Of a DNA stretch of 64,000 nucleotides, positions 1-7,504 are shown piece after piece (the first letter of the stretch is position 1; every line of letters begins with the position of its first letter). The notes under the pieces were generated by a model that saw nothing but the letters and a program-made list of their open reading frames with translations, was not told the DNA's origin and ran no database searches. Both the position numbers and the translations under genes were made by a program. The stretch lies in the NCBI RefSeq assembly GCF_003999975.1, contig NZ_RJAC01000004.1, positions 62,001 to 126,000 of the forward strand, written 5' to 3'. This stretch comes from Actinoplanes solisilvae (GTDB lineage: Bacteria; Actinomycetota; Actinomycetes; Mycobacteriales; Micromonosporaceae).

Positions 1-651
1 CTGCCCCGTCGCCGCCGCTTCCCGCGTCGAAATCGTTGCTACCGGTGGCCAGCTCGGCGACGACGGCACGCCCATCTGGTGGATCGCGGCCTCGATGTAC
101 GGCGGGGCGGCGGGCTCGGCGAGCAGGACGCCGTCGGAGGCCCGGCCGGCCAGGGCGATCGACTTCGGGCCGCGGACGCCGAGCACGACCGGCGGCACCA
201 CTTCGGGGATCTCGCCGATGATCACGCCCTCGACGTTGACGTAACGGCCGGCGGCCGGGCCCGGCTCGCCCCGCAGCAGGGCGCGGACCGCGACCGTGAA
301 TTCCTCGAGCAGGGTCAGCGGACTCGCCGGCCAGGCACCGGCCTGACGCATCCAGTCGGGCATGCCGTGGCCGATTCCCGCGATCACCCGGCCCGGGAAG
401 AGCTGCGCGAGCGTTGCCAGCTCCATCGCCGCGAACGCCGCGTTGCGCGCTCCGGCCGGCAGAATGCCGATCCCGACGACGATCCGCGATGTCGCAGCAA
501 GCACCGAACCCGCCTGTGCGATACCTCCACGGTATCCAAGGTCTTCCACAACCCACAGCTCGTCGAAGCCCAGCGTGTCAGCCCGCCGCGCGTAGTCCAA
601 TACCTCGCCCACCGGCAGATCCCGCGGCAGCATCACACCGACACGTGTCAT
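1..651 (-). CDS. LLM-class (luciferase-like) flavin/F420-dependent oxidoreductase, partial at window edge
   Basis: The ATG lies at 651-649 and the reading frame runs off the left edge, so the C-terminus is missing. The first residues (MTRVGVMLPRDLPVGEVL) and the following barrel segments (a TLGFDELWVVEDL stretch, a LATLAQLFPGRVIAGIGHG stretch, a GEPGPAAGRYV stretch) are those of the bacterial luciferase-like TIM-barrel family, which in actinobacteria mostly uses coenzyme F420. The substrate cannot be told. The start overlaps the stop of the upstream acetyltransferase by four bases (ATGA), so the two are translationally coupled. From about position 72 leftwards the coding quality drops in this frame, and another frame reads more like the family, which suggests a one-base frameshift near the edge. 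Confidence 0.8.
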   Translation of the reverse strand, partial: MTRVGVMLPRDLPVGEVLDYARRADTLGFDELWVVEDLGYRGGIAQAGSVLAATSRIVVGIGILPAGARNAAFAAMELATLAQLFPGRVIAGIGHGMPDWMRQAGAWPASPLTLLEEFTVAVRALLRGEPGPAAGRYVNVEGVIIGEIPEVVPPVVLGVRGPKSIALAGRASDGVLLAEPAAPPYIEAAIHQMGVPSSPSWPPVATISTREAAATGQ

Positions 652-1247
652 GACGTGCTCCTCCCGAATCCGGTCTTGTCCGCTTCGGTGATCTCCCGAA
701 GCATCCGCGCCGGATTGCCCGCCACGATCACCCCGGGCGGCACCGACCGCGTCACCACACTGCCCGACCCCACGATCGACCCGTCACCGATCGTCACACC
801 CTGGTTGATCGTCACGTCGCCACCCACCCAGACCCGGTCACCAATAGTCACCGGTTTGGCGTAGCACCCGCCCGCGGCCCGCTCGAACGGGTCGATCGCG
901 TGGTTACTCGTGTAGATCCCCACCCGCGGCCCGAACAGCACATCGTCACCGATCGTGATCCCGCCGCCGTCGAGCATCACGCAGTCGAAGTTCGCGTAGA
1001 ACCGGTCCCCGACGCTGATGTTGAACCCGAATTCGCACCGGAACGTCGGCTCGAAATGGCAGTTCGCCCCGACCGCCCCCAGCAGCCGCCGCAGGATCGT
1101 CTCGCGAGCCGCCGCCGCCTGCCCGAAACTGGCGTTGTACTCCCCGGTCAGCAACACCGCCCGCTGCCGAGCCTGCACCAGCTCATCGGTGAGATCGTCA
1201 TACATGGCGCCGGTCAGAATATGCGCCCGCTGCTCCTCAAGTGTCAC
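648..1247 (-). CDS. Sugar/maltose O-acetyltransferase, hexapeptide-repeat family
   Basis: This 199-residue protein has the N-terminal maltose-acetyltransferase cap (MTLEEQRAHILTGAMYDDL) followed by a left-handed beta helix built from hexapeptide repeats (for example ITIGDD, VTIGDR, VTINQG, VTIGDG, IVGSGS). It contains the acceptor-activating His in a SNHAID motif near residue 115 and ends in the usual VVAGNPAR-type loop (VIVAGNPAR). The family transfers acetyl from acetyl-CoA to a sugar hydroxyl, acting as a cytoplasmic trimer. Length is normal for LacA/Maa proteins. Start is GTG at 1247, with AAGGAT six bases upstream as a possible -10, so it may be leaderless. It is the first gene of a two-gene unit with the LLM oxidoreductase. 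The acceptor sugar is unknown. Confidence 0.88.
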   Translation of the reverse strand: MTLEEQRAHILTGAMYDDLTDELVQARQRAVLLTGEYNASFGQAAAARETILRRLLGAVGANCHFEPTFRCEFGFNISVGDRFYANFDCVMLDGGGITIGDDVLFGPRVGIYTSNHAIDPFERAAGGCYAKPVTIGDRVWVGGDVTINQGVTIGDGSIVGSGSVVTRSVPPGVIVAGNPARMLREITEADKTGFGRSTS

Positions 1248-1339
1248 AACAGATCCTTACGCGTACGCTCCCTGGGCGGAACCCTTCCGAAGATCAATTC
1301 TCCGCCGTACGCGGTCATGCCGCTCTTTATGATCGGCCG

Positions 1340-2125
1340 ATGTTGATCGACGATGCGGCTCTGGCCGTCACCGCCGCCGAGGCGGGCGCCGCGGTGATAC
1401 TCAAAAGGTATGGAACCCGGGTCCAGCAATTCGCCAAAGCTCCCGGCGATTTCGCCACCGAGGCCGACCTCGAAGCGGAACAGGCCATCCTCGAGGTATT
1501 GCGCACAGCCCGCCCGGACGACGCGATCGTCGGCGAGGAGAGCGGCCGCAGCGGCATCACCACCAACGGTCGCGAGTGGCTGGTCGATCCCCTCTGCGGC
1601 ACCCTCAACTTCGCCGCCCACACGATGCTCGCCTCGGTGAACGTCGCCCTGCGCACCAACACGAGCACCCCGGCTGCTGCCTCGGCCGACCCGTTCGCCG
1701 CGGAAGTGTTCTGGACCGACGGCGAGCGGGCTTGGCTGCGGCGGGACGGAAAGGACACGCGGCTGCGACCGGATCCGGCCACGAATCTGGTGGACCTCAA
1801 CCTGGACCCTCCGTTCACTAACGCTCCGGCCTTCCGGACAGCCGGCCTGCTTGTGGAGAAGCGCTTCACCGACCGCTTCAAGCCGCGCGTCATCTCCAGC
1901 ACGCTCGCCGTAGCCTGGGTGGCCGCCGGTCGCCGGGCCGCCTACATCACCGACGGCCGGCTCGGCGACAGCGTGCATTTCGCCGCCGGCACAGCCCTCT
2001 GCCAAGCCGCGGGTTGTGTAGTCACCAATCTGGACGGCGGCCCACTCCACGCCGGCAGAGAGGGCCTCCTCATCGCCGCCGACGAAGAGACCCACGCCGC
2101 GCTGCTGCAAATGACCCGCTCGTGA
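1340..2125 (+). CDS. Inositol monophosphatase-like protein with altered metal-binding residues
   Basis: The 261-residue protein has the IMPase fold signatures: a GEESG motif near residue 64 and a WLVDPLCGTLNF motif near residues 77-88. In active enzymes the second motif reads DPxDGT, where both Asp residues bind metal. Here the second Asp is Cys, and the later WDxAAG motif is replaced by VHFAAG, losing another metal ligand. Catalysis may be absent or use a different chemistry. I chose ATG 1340 because TATGAT (1328-1333) sits six bases before it, a leaderless arrangement; an upstream in-frame start at 1241 would overlap the divergent acetyltransferase. The gene stands alone. Confidence 0.8.
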   Translation: MLIDDAALAVTAAEAGAAVILKRYGTRVQQFAKAPGDFATEADLEAEQAILEVLRTARPDDAIVGEESGRSGITTNGREWLVDPLCGTLNFAAHTMLASVNVALRTNTSTPAAASADPFAAEVFWTDGERAWLRRDGKDTRLRPDPATNLVDLNLDPPFTNAPAFRTAGLLVEKRFTDRFKPRVISSTLAVAWVAAGRRAAYITDGRLGDSVHFAAGTALCQAAGCVVTNLDGGPLHAGREGLLIAADEETHAALLQMTRS

Positions 2126-2181
2126 GCCGGTGATCGACCCGCTCGTGAGCCGGTGACCGACCCGCCGGCGAGCCGGCGGCT
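2113..2181. repeat. Three tandem 23-bp repeats across the stop codon of the IMPase-like gene
   Basis: Units start at 2113, 2136 and 2159 with core GACCCGCTCGTGAGCCGGTG. The first two differ at one position and the third has diverged. The first unit contains the TGA stop of the upstream gene. A weaker similar string (CTCGCGAGCTGGTGAG) follows near 2212-2227. Function is unknown; each unit contains a short inverted repeat and could fold in RNA. Confidence 0.75.
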
Positions 2182-2243
2182 GACACGCACACCATCCCGC
2201 GAACTGGCACGCTCGCGAGCTGGTGAGAAGCGGGCCTGGCCGA

Positions 2244-2720
2244 TCAGTTCAAAGACAGGTTCGCCCGCATGGACGGGTCGGTCACGCGGGCGAAGCCCAG
2301 CGAGGCGTACAGCGGTTCGGCCTCGGCGGTAGCGCGCAGGTCGACCGCGCCCACGCCCTCGGAGCGGAACCAATCGAGCAGCGCGACGGTGCACGCACGG
2401 GCATAACCGCGGCGCCGCTGGGCAGGATCGGTCGCGACGTTGAATACGTACCCGGTCAGGCCCTGTGGATTGCGCGGAGCACCGAGGCGCTCCTCGATGA
2501 TGCCGACCGCGCAGGCGGCGAGGCGGCCGGTGCCGTCCGGCTGGTCGACCACGAAGCCGGCCATTGTCGGCGCGGGCCCGGCCAGCCGGCGCCGCAGGAT
2601 CTGCCGGGACGATTCCTGCCAGCCGGTCGTGTTCTCGTCCGACCGGACGCCCATGAGCACTTCGCGGAGCCGCACCAGTTCCACCGCATCGTCCACCGTG
2701 GCCCGTCGCGCATTGATCAT
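2244..2720 (-). CDS. GNAT-family N-acetyltransferase
   Basis: The 158-residue protein has the GNAT acetyl-CoA loop (NVATDPAQRRRGYARA, near residues 102-117) and the C-terminal beta-bulge segment ending in ...EPLYASLGFARV. The substrate is unknown. I set the start at ATG 2720 because TACGAT (2727-2732, read on the minus strand) lies exactly six bases upstream, as in other leaderless genes here, and because the GNAT fold begins at that point (MINARRATVDDAVELV). An upstream extension to 2828 adds only low-complexity Arg-rich sequence. It converges on the IMPase-like gene and shows no operon partner. Confidence 0.82.
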   Translation of the reverse strand: MINARRATVDDAVELVRLREVLMGVRSDENTTGWQESSRQILRRRLAGPAPTMAGFVVDQPDGTGRLAACAVGIIEERLGAPRNPQGLTGYVFNVATDPAQRRRGYARACTVALLDWFRSEGVGAVDLRATAEAEPLYASLGFARVTDPSMRANLSLN

Positions 2721-2925
2721 GAAGTCATCGTAGGTGCCGGGCCGCGGCACGGGGTTGCCGCCGGTGTGGCGGGAATGGTAACTAGGAGCACCGATTCGAT
2801 CACGACGACGGCGGATCAGTCGGCGCACGAGGCTGGGCTGAGCACGCGGTCAGGGACGAACTGCCGACCGCGACAGCCGGAGCACAACCGTACGCGGGCT
2901 TGATCTCGGAGAAGAGGAGACATCG

Positions 2926-3408
2926 GTGACGATCGACGCGGACATCTACCTGAAAGGCCTGGAGGACCGGCTTCTCGCCGACGGCGGCACGGTGACGCAC
3001 GAGCCGCTCGGGCTGGTCGGGTACAAGGCCGAGACCCGCGCCCTGGTCCGCGCGCATCTGCTCGTCGTCGCGGCGAAGGCCGGGCCCGTCGACCAGAACC
3101 TGCTGGCCGACTTCGCCGCCGAGAGTGTCGACTTGGCGGTCGAGCGTAAGGGTCGTTGGCGCGGTTTCCAGTCCGCTGTGGTCGTCCTGCCGATCCTGGT
3201 GGCGGAGAGCGCCGGCGATGACGCCGTGGCCATCACCCAGCGGCCCGCCCGTCTCGACGTGGACGGCTTCGCGGTGCTGGCCCAGCCGGCGGTCGTGGAT
3301 CTCTCCGCCGGCCGGTCGCACATCTTCCAAAGCGTTCGCATCTGGGGCTACGCCTTCAACTCCCTGATCAAGAGGAAGCTGGCGCTGTATCTGCCCGACC
3401 CCGTGTGA
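2926..3408 (+). CDS. Conserved hypothetical protein, 160 aa
   Basis: A GTG start at 2926 is preceded by a good ribosome-binding site (GAGGAGA, 2914-2920). The protein is soluble, with no signal peptide or membrane segment. It has helical N-terminal sequence (GLEDRLLADGGTVTHEPLG), a central beta-rich half with a VVVLPILVAES strand, and a basic tail (LIKRKLALYLPDP). I do not recognise the family. Codon use and GC3 match its neighbours, so it looks like a genuine gene. It is convergent with the DUF1479 gene, leaving only nine bases between stops. Confidence 0.6.
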   Translation: MTIDADIYLKGLEDRLLADGGTVTHEPLGLVGYKAETRALVRAHLLVVAAKAGPVDQNLLADFAAESVDLAVERKGRWRGFQSAVVVLPILVAESAGDDAVAITQRPARLDVDGFAVLAQPAVVDLSAGRSHIFQSVRIWGYAFNSLIKRKLALYLPDPV

Positions 3409-3417
3409 ACGCGCGGG

Positions 3418-4680
3418 TCAGGACAGGCCGAGGCCGCGGCGGCCGGTGTCGTTCAGGTCGGATTCGGTGAAGCGGCCGGTCCACGAGCGTTCGTAGTGTT
3501 CGGCGGGGAAGTCGGACGGGCTCGAGCCGGACCGGAACGCGTCGCGCACCGAGGCCGCGTACGTCTCGTTGCGTTCGCACCACGGGGCGGCGGGGATGTA
3601 CATGACGTTGCCCCAGCCCTTCTGGTCCTGAACCGGCGCGACGCTGTGGATCATGTCGCAGTGCCACCAGACCGAGTCGCCGGCCCGCACGTCGGGGATG
3701 CCGGCCTTCGCGTCCATCAGCAGGCCGTGGTATTTGTCGCCGGCCGGGAAGACCTGGTTGACCGTAACCTCGCACATGTCGTCGTCGGGCACGTCGGACA
3801 GCAACGGGCGCAACATCAGGTACGCCATCGCGCCGGGGATCGGCACGGTGTGGAGCACACCCTGGTCGTGGGCCATGTCGGACAGCGCCGTCCATCCCTG
3901 GAACGTGCGGAACGCCGAGCACATGGTCGAGCCGGGGTATTGCGGGCCGGCCGTGCGATAGGCCGCGTCCCACGGGTCGTACTTCTCCACATCGCCGTTG
4001 AACAGGTGACGGAACGCCTGTTGATAAGCCTGCGTCATCCACAGGTCGAGCGTTCCGGGGTCGAGGTGGGTCCCCAGGCCGGCCGAGTCGGCTCCTTCGG
4101 GGCGGCGGCGGATGCGGTCGGGGTAGAGCGAGTCGCGCTCCGGGTCGAACCACTGCACGCCCTCGGAGGTGTGCTTCCACTGACTGTTCAGGAATGCCTG
4201 CACGCGGGCCATGCGGTCGCTCTGCCGGGCCTCCATCTGGGGGTGCGACCAGTAGATCGGGTAGATCTCGGGCTTCGAGCCGACGCTGCCGAAGAAGTCG
4301 TCGCCCGGGCCGCGATAGTTCTCGAAGAACTTGTTCTCCTCGACGTAGCGGACGATCTCCGCGTCCCACCCGAGGGCCTGCGAACGTTCGAAGTGACCGC
4401 GCACGACCAGGCAACCGCGTTTGCGCAGCTGGGCGACGTCGGCCGCGCTGACCGTGCCGGACTCGATGTCGTCGTAGGAGATGACCGGCCAGACCGTCTC
4501 GCCCCGCGATCGAACCGCGTTGATCTCGGCGACGTCGCCGGCCACCTGGCGCTCGACAACGGCGAAGACCTCTTCGACCGTACGGCCGGAGGCGGCGATC
4601 TGGGCCCGCAGGGCGGCCTTGACCTCGCGAACGGCGCCGGGCAGATCGGTCGGCGTCTCCTCCCAGTGGGGGAGCGGCAT
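3418..4680 (-). CDS. DUF1479 family protein (YbiU-like putative 2-oxoglutarate/Fe(II) dioxygenase)
   Basis: The 420-residue protein matches the DUF1479/YbiU family over its length. It has the family's N-terminal helical region and a double-stranded beta-helix core with likely iron ligands in GTHLDPGT (near residue 197) and WWHCDMIHS (near residue 333). By family, it is a non-haem iron oxygenase of unknown substrate. ATG 4680 is chosen because an AAGGAGG ribosome-binding site lies six bases upstream; an ATG at 4701 has none. It diverges from a ROK repressor gene across a 91-bp region that carries matching operator half-sites, so the ROK protein probably controls it. Confidence 0.85.
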   Translation of the reverse strand: MPLPHWEETPTDLPGAVREVKAALRAQIAASGRTVEEVFAVVERQVAGDVAEINAVRSRGETVWPVISYDDIESGTVSAADVAQLRKRGCLVVRGHFERSQALGWDAEIVRYVEENKFFENYRGPGDDFFGSVGSKPEIYPIYWSHPQMEARQSDRMARVQAFLNSQWKHTSEGVQWFDPERDSLYPDRIRRRPEGADSAGLGTHLDPGTLDLWMTQAYQQAFRHLFNGDVEKYDPWDAAYRTAGPQYPGSTMCSAFRTFQGWTALSDMAHDQGVLHTVPIPGAMAYLMLRPLLSDVPDDDMCEVTVNQVFPAGDKYHGLLMDAKAGIPDVRAGDSVWWHCDMIHSVAPVQDQKGWGNVMYIPAAPWCERNETYAASVRDAFRSGSSPSDFPAEHYERSWTGRFTESDLNDTGRRGLGLS

Positions 4681-4691
4681 GGCGGGCCTCC

Positions 4692-4764
4692 TTCTAGTCA
4701 TGTCCCTTTACTGGAAACGACGTTAAGCCCCCGCACCCCTTCTAGGCAAGAGCCCTGACTAGAA
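4692..4764. promoter_or_regulatory. ROK operator region between the DUF1479 and ROK genes
   Basis: TTCTAGTCA (4692-4700) is the exact reverse complement of TGACTAGAA (4756-4764). A third copy, TTCTAGGCA (4740-4748), pairs with 4756-4764 across a 7-bp spacer to make an operator of the form TTCTAGNCA-N7-TGNCTAGAA. The right half overlaps the probable -10 (TAGAAT, 4760-4765) of the leaderless ROK gene, and the 4692 copy lies just before the ribosome-binding site of the DUF1479 gene. This geometry fits autorepression plus control of the divergent gene; binding itself is inferred. Confidence 0.75.
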
Positions 4765-4771
4765 TGGCGCG

Positions 4772-5887
4772 GTGGAACCGGCCAAGCCCTCGCAGGAGCT
4801 TCTGCGCTCCATCACCGACGAGCACGTGCTGCGCGCGCTGTTCCGGCACCGCCTGTTGACGCGGGCCGAGTTGTCCACCGAGACCGGCATCTCGAAACCC
4901 ACAGCCGGCGAGAGCGTGCGCCGGCTGACCGAGGCCGGACTGGTCGTCGACACGGGCCAGCGCACTCCCGGGGGGCGCGGGCGTGGCCGCGTCGGCTCCT
5001 ACTACGCGCTCGCCCCCGACGTCGGAACAGCGCTGGCCGTCAGCATCGCCCCCGAGGGCGTCGTGGCCGAGTGTGTCGACGCGTACGGCAGCGTCCTGGC
5101 CCGCGCCGACGAGCCGATCGGCCGCCCCGCCCGCCCGGAAGACGTGTCGGCGGCGTTGGCCCTGGCCGTCGACACGGTGACAGCCCTGACCCTGGCCGTC
5201 GACGTCGGGCTGAAACTGGAGGCTCGGCCCCGCATCGCGGTGGTCAGCGCGGCCGACCCGGTCGATCGGCACAGCGGGCGGCTGTTGCAGCTGCCGGACG
5301 CGCCGTTCCTGCTCGGCGAGATCGATCCGGTGACCGTGCTGGCCCGCCGGGTGGACGGGCCCGTGATCGTGGACAACGACGTCAACTGGGCCGCCGAGGC
5401 CGAGCGCGCGGTGACGCCGCTCGACGACTTCGCGTACGTCTACCTCGACGAGGGCCTGGGCTGCGCGATCGTCAGCGACGGCGAGGTGCGGCGCGGGCAT
5501 CGGGGGCTCGCGGGCGAGGTGGCGCACCTGATCACGACCGGGCCCGAGGGGCGGGCCATGCCGTTGATCGAAGTGTTCGGGGCGCTCGGGCTGCGGCGGC
5601 CGCATTCGACGGCGATCGACGTCGGACTGCTGCTCGAACGGCGGCCACCCGAGGTCGTCACCGCCGTCGGCGGGCTGATCGCGGCGCTGACGACGCTGAT
5701 CGATCCGGAACTGGTGATCGTCGGCGGGCGGTGGGGAACGCCGCTGATCGACGACCTCGCGGCCGAGACGGCGCGGCTGGCTCGACCGGTGCCGGTGCGG
5801 GCCGCCGCCGTCGAGGACGAACCGTCGTTCGCCGGCGCGCGCGCCGACGCCCTGTTCCGGTTGCGCGAACTCATCGTCGGCCGCTGA
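4772..5887 (+). CDS. ROK-family transcriptional repressor
   Basis: The 371-residue protein has an N-terminal winged helix (about residues 10-65, LLTRAELSTETGISKPTAGE) and a C-terminal ROK sugar-kinase-like domain. The ROK signature region is present as VDNDVNWAA followed by DEGLGCAIVSDGEV and GLAGEVAHL. The zinc-binding CxCGxxGC motif of classical NagC/Mlc proteins is missing (GPEGRAM instead), so the metal site has been lost. GTG 4772 follows the TAGAAT -10 (4760-4765) by six bases, so the transcript is probably leaderless. It diverges from the DUF1479 gene and likely represses both. The inducer is probably a sugar or derivative, unknown. Confidence 0.88.
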   Translation: MEPAKPSQELLRSITDEHVLRALFRHRLLTRAELSTETGISKPTAGESVRRLTEAGLVVDTGQRTPGGRGRGRVGSYYALAPDVGTALAVSIAPEGVVAECVDAYGSVLARADEPIGRPARPEDVSAALALAVDTVTALTLAVDVGLKLEARPRIAVVSAADPVDRHSGRLLQLPDAPFLLGEIDPVTVLARRVDGPVIVDNDVNWAAEAERAVTPLDDFAYVYLDEGLGCAIVSDGEVRRGHRGLAGEVAHLITTGPEGRAMPLIEVFGALGLRRPHSTAIDVGLLLERRPPEVVTAVGGLIAALTTLIDPELVIVGGRWGTPLIDDLAAETARLARPVPVRAAAVEDEPSFAGARADALFRLRELIVGR

Positions 5888-5896
5888 AGCGGAAAC

Positions 5897-6157
5897 CTAC
5901 TCGCCGAGGGCGCCGTCCGGGTTGGGGCGGGCGTGGCCGGCGTCGGCCCAACGGTCCTGGAGGTCGCCGATCTGCTGGAGCACGTCGGCCAGTTCGCCGC
6001 GCACCCGGGCGAGCCGGTTCTGGTCGTCGGCGGGCAGGCCGCCGCCGTGGTCGTGCGACGTCAGCGTGCTCTCGGCCTCCTCGAGCTCCTCGCGGCGCCC
6101 GTGCAGGCGGTTCAGCTCAATGGTGTACTCGGTCTGGGTGATCTTCTCGGGCTGCAT
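5897..6157 (-). CDS. Small coiled-coil protein, 86 aa, unknown function
   Basis: ATG 6157 gives an 86-residue charged, helix-forming protein (for example TIELNRLHGRREELEEAES and LARVRGELADVLQQIGDLQDR) ending in a DRWADAGHARPNPDG tail. The upstream extension of the open frame to 6400 is Arg/Ser/Pro-rich and looks non-coding. It is predicted to form a helical hairpin or dimeric coiled coil; there is no membrane segment. I do not recognise a named family. It converges on the ROK gene and diverges from the membrane protein at 6390. Confidence 0.6.
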   Translation of the reverse strand: MQPEKITQTEYTIELNRLHGRREELEEAESTLTSHDHGGGLPADDQNRLARVRGELADVLQQIGDLQDRWADAGHARPNPDGALGE

Positions 6158-6389
6158 CTGCGTCCCATTCCCCCAGGCAGGCCCGCCGAATCGTGGGGCG
6201 ACCCAGCACACACTCCGGGTTCTGCGGGAGCCCCGTGGCGAGCGGTGCCGCCATGCCGGCATCGCGCGCGAGCAGATGGACGGGCGGGAGGCCCCCGACG
6301 AGGGCGACATCATCGGCGTCGATACGTTACGGTTCTGCGGCAGCTCGCAAGATCGTTCGTGGACGGATTCCCGGGGAGGCGGCTCATCG

Positions 6390-7133
6390 ATGGCCGACAT
6401 TGAGGCAGCGCGGTCCGTGCGGACCTATCGGGTCGACGTGCTCGGGGCGGCGGCCGTCGTGCTCACGGTCGACGCCGTCCTGCTTCTGGTGACGTCCGTC
6501 GTCGGCGTTCCGTTCCTGCTGTTCCTGTTCGGCGACGAGGACGGCACCTGGCGACACCTCTGGCCGCTGACCGTGTCGTGGCTGGTCGCCGTGGTGCTGG
6601 CCGCCGTCAGCATCGCCGCCGCGGCCCGCCTCGCCGGCTTCGGCGACTACTCGATCCGCCGGGTCGGCACCGCCGCCGCGCTCGGCACCGGTGTGGCCGC
6701 CGCCGTGCTGGCCGCCACGACCGCCCTGTCCTCGCCCGGCTGGCTGCTGCTCAGCCTCCCGCTGACCGTCGCGAACCTGGCCGCAGCCCTGGTCCTGGCC
6801 GGCCCCGACCGCGCCGACGCCGTGGCCGAGCGCTTCCCGCTCTTCCGTGCGGCCGTCCCCACCGACACTGACGCGGGCGCGACCGCCCCGGCCCCGCCGT
6901 ACGCCGACGAGGAGGTCGCCTACGCCCGTCCCGCCGCCGGCGAGCAGCCCACCCGGACGCACGACACCGTCGACCTGCTCGCCTTCTACGGCCCGCCCGG
7001 CGCGAAGAGAACCCTCAGGCGCCCCACCTCGCCGGCCCAGTTCTCGCCCCGCACCCGGCTACGCGCCCAGGCCGCCTTGCGCTCCCACGCCGGCACCAAG
7101 CTCCCACGCCGACCACGCCGCCCGGCCGAGTAG
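6390..7133 (+). CDS. Membrane protein, four predicted TM helices, unknown function
   Basis: ATG 6390 follows a GGGGAGG ribosome-binding site (6373-6379). The 247-residue protein has four hydrophobic segments in the first 150 residues (DVLGAAAVVLTVDAVLLLV, a VSWLVAVVLAAVSIAAAARL stretch, an ALGTGVAAAVLAATTAL stretch, and LLLSLPLTVANLAAALVLAG). A cytoplasmic-type C-terminal tail ends in a strongly basic stretch (KLPRRPRRPAE). No catalytic motif is visible. It is next to the orphan fliQ but on the opposite strand and does not resemble FliP or FliR. Confidence 0.6.
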   Translation: MADIEAARSVRTYRVDVLGAAAVVLTVDAVLLLVTSVVGVPFLLFLFGDEDGTWRHLWPLTVSWLVAVVLAAVSIAAAARLAGFGDYSIRRVGTAAALGTGVAAAVLAATTALSSPGWLLLSLPLTVANLAAALVLAGPDRADAVAERFPLFRAAVPTDTDAGATAPAPPYADEEVAYARPAAGEQPTRTHDTVDLLAFYGPPGAKRTLRRPTSPAQFSPRTRLRAQAALRSHAGTKLPRRPRRPAE

Positions 7134-7164
7134 GTTCCGGCACGCCGACACGTCGCCGAGCGGG

Positions 7165-7434
7165 TCAGCTGATGAGATCCGGGATGCGGCCGAACAACTG
7201 CGTCGTGTAGGTCGTCATCTCGTTGAGCATCCAGCTTCCCGAGAACAGCAGCGCCGCGCACACGGCCGCCGCCTTCGGCACGAACGACAGCGTCGCCTCC
7301 TGGATCTGCGTCACCGACTGGAACAGCGAGATCGCGAAGCCGACCGCCAGCGCCGTCAACAGGACCGGGGCGCACATCTTGGCGGCGATGGTCATGGCGC
7401 CGAGGCCCAGCTCGATGATCATCGTGTCGGTCAT
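7165..7434 (-). CDS. fliQ: Flagellar biosynthesis/export protein FliQ (orphan)
   Basis: The 89-residue protein has normal FliQ length and its two membrane helices, with the conserved polar connector SLFQSVTQIQEATLSFVPK and a C-terminal WMLNEMTTYTTQLFGRIPDLI. FliQ forms part of the FliPQR export gate in the flagellar basal body membrane. The connector motif separates it from other two-TM proteins; SctS-type injectisome proteins are the only close alternative. A GGAGG ribosome-binding site precedes the ATG. No other flagellar gene lies in the window, whereas fliQ is normally between fliP and fliR. The neighbours are a 4-TM protein and a DinB-type enzyme. Confidence 0.88.
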   Translation of the reverse strand: MTDTMIIELGLGAMTIAAKMCAPVLLTALAVGFAISLFQSVTQIQEATLSFVPKAAAVCAALLFSGSWMLNEMTTYTTQLFGRIPDLIS

Positions 7435-7504
7435 ACCCCTCCGTTCGGACCGAAAGGGGCGGCGCCAAGTGCAGACCGGTTGCAGTTCGGTGAGATCGGA
7501 CGGT

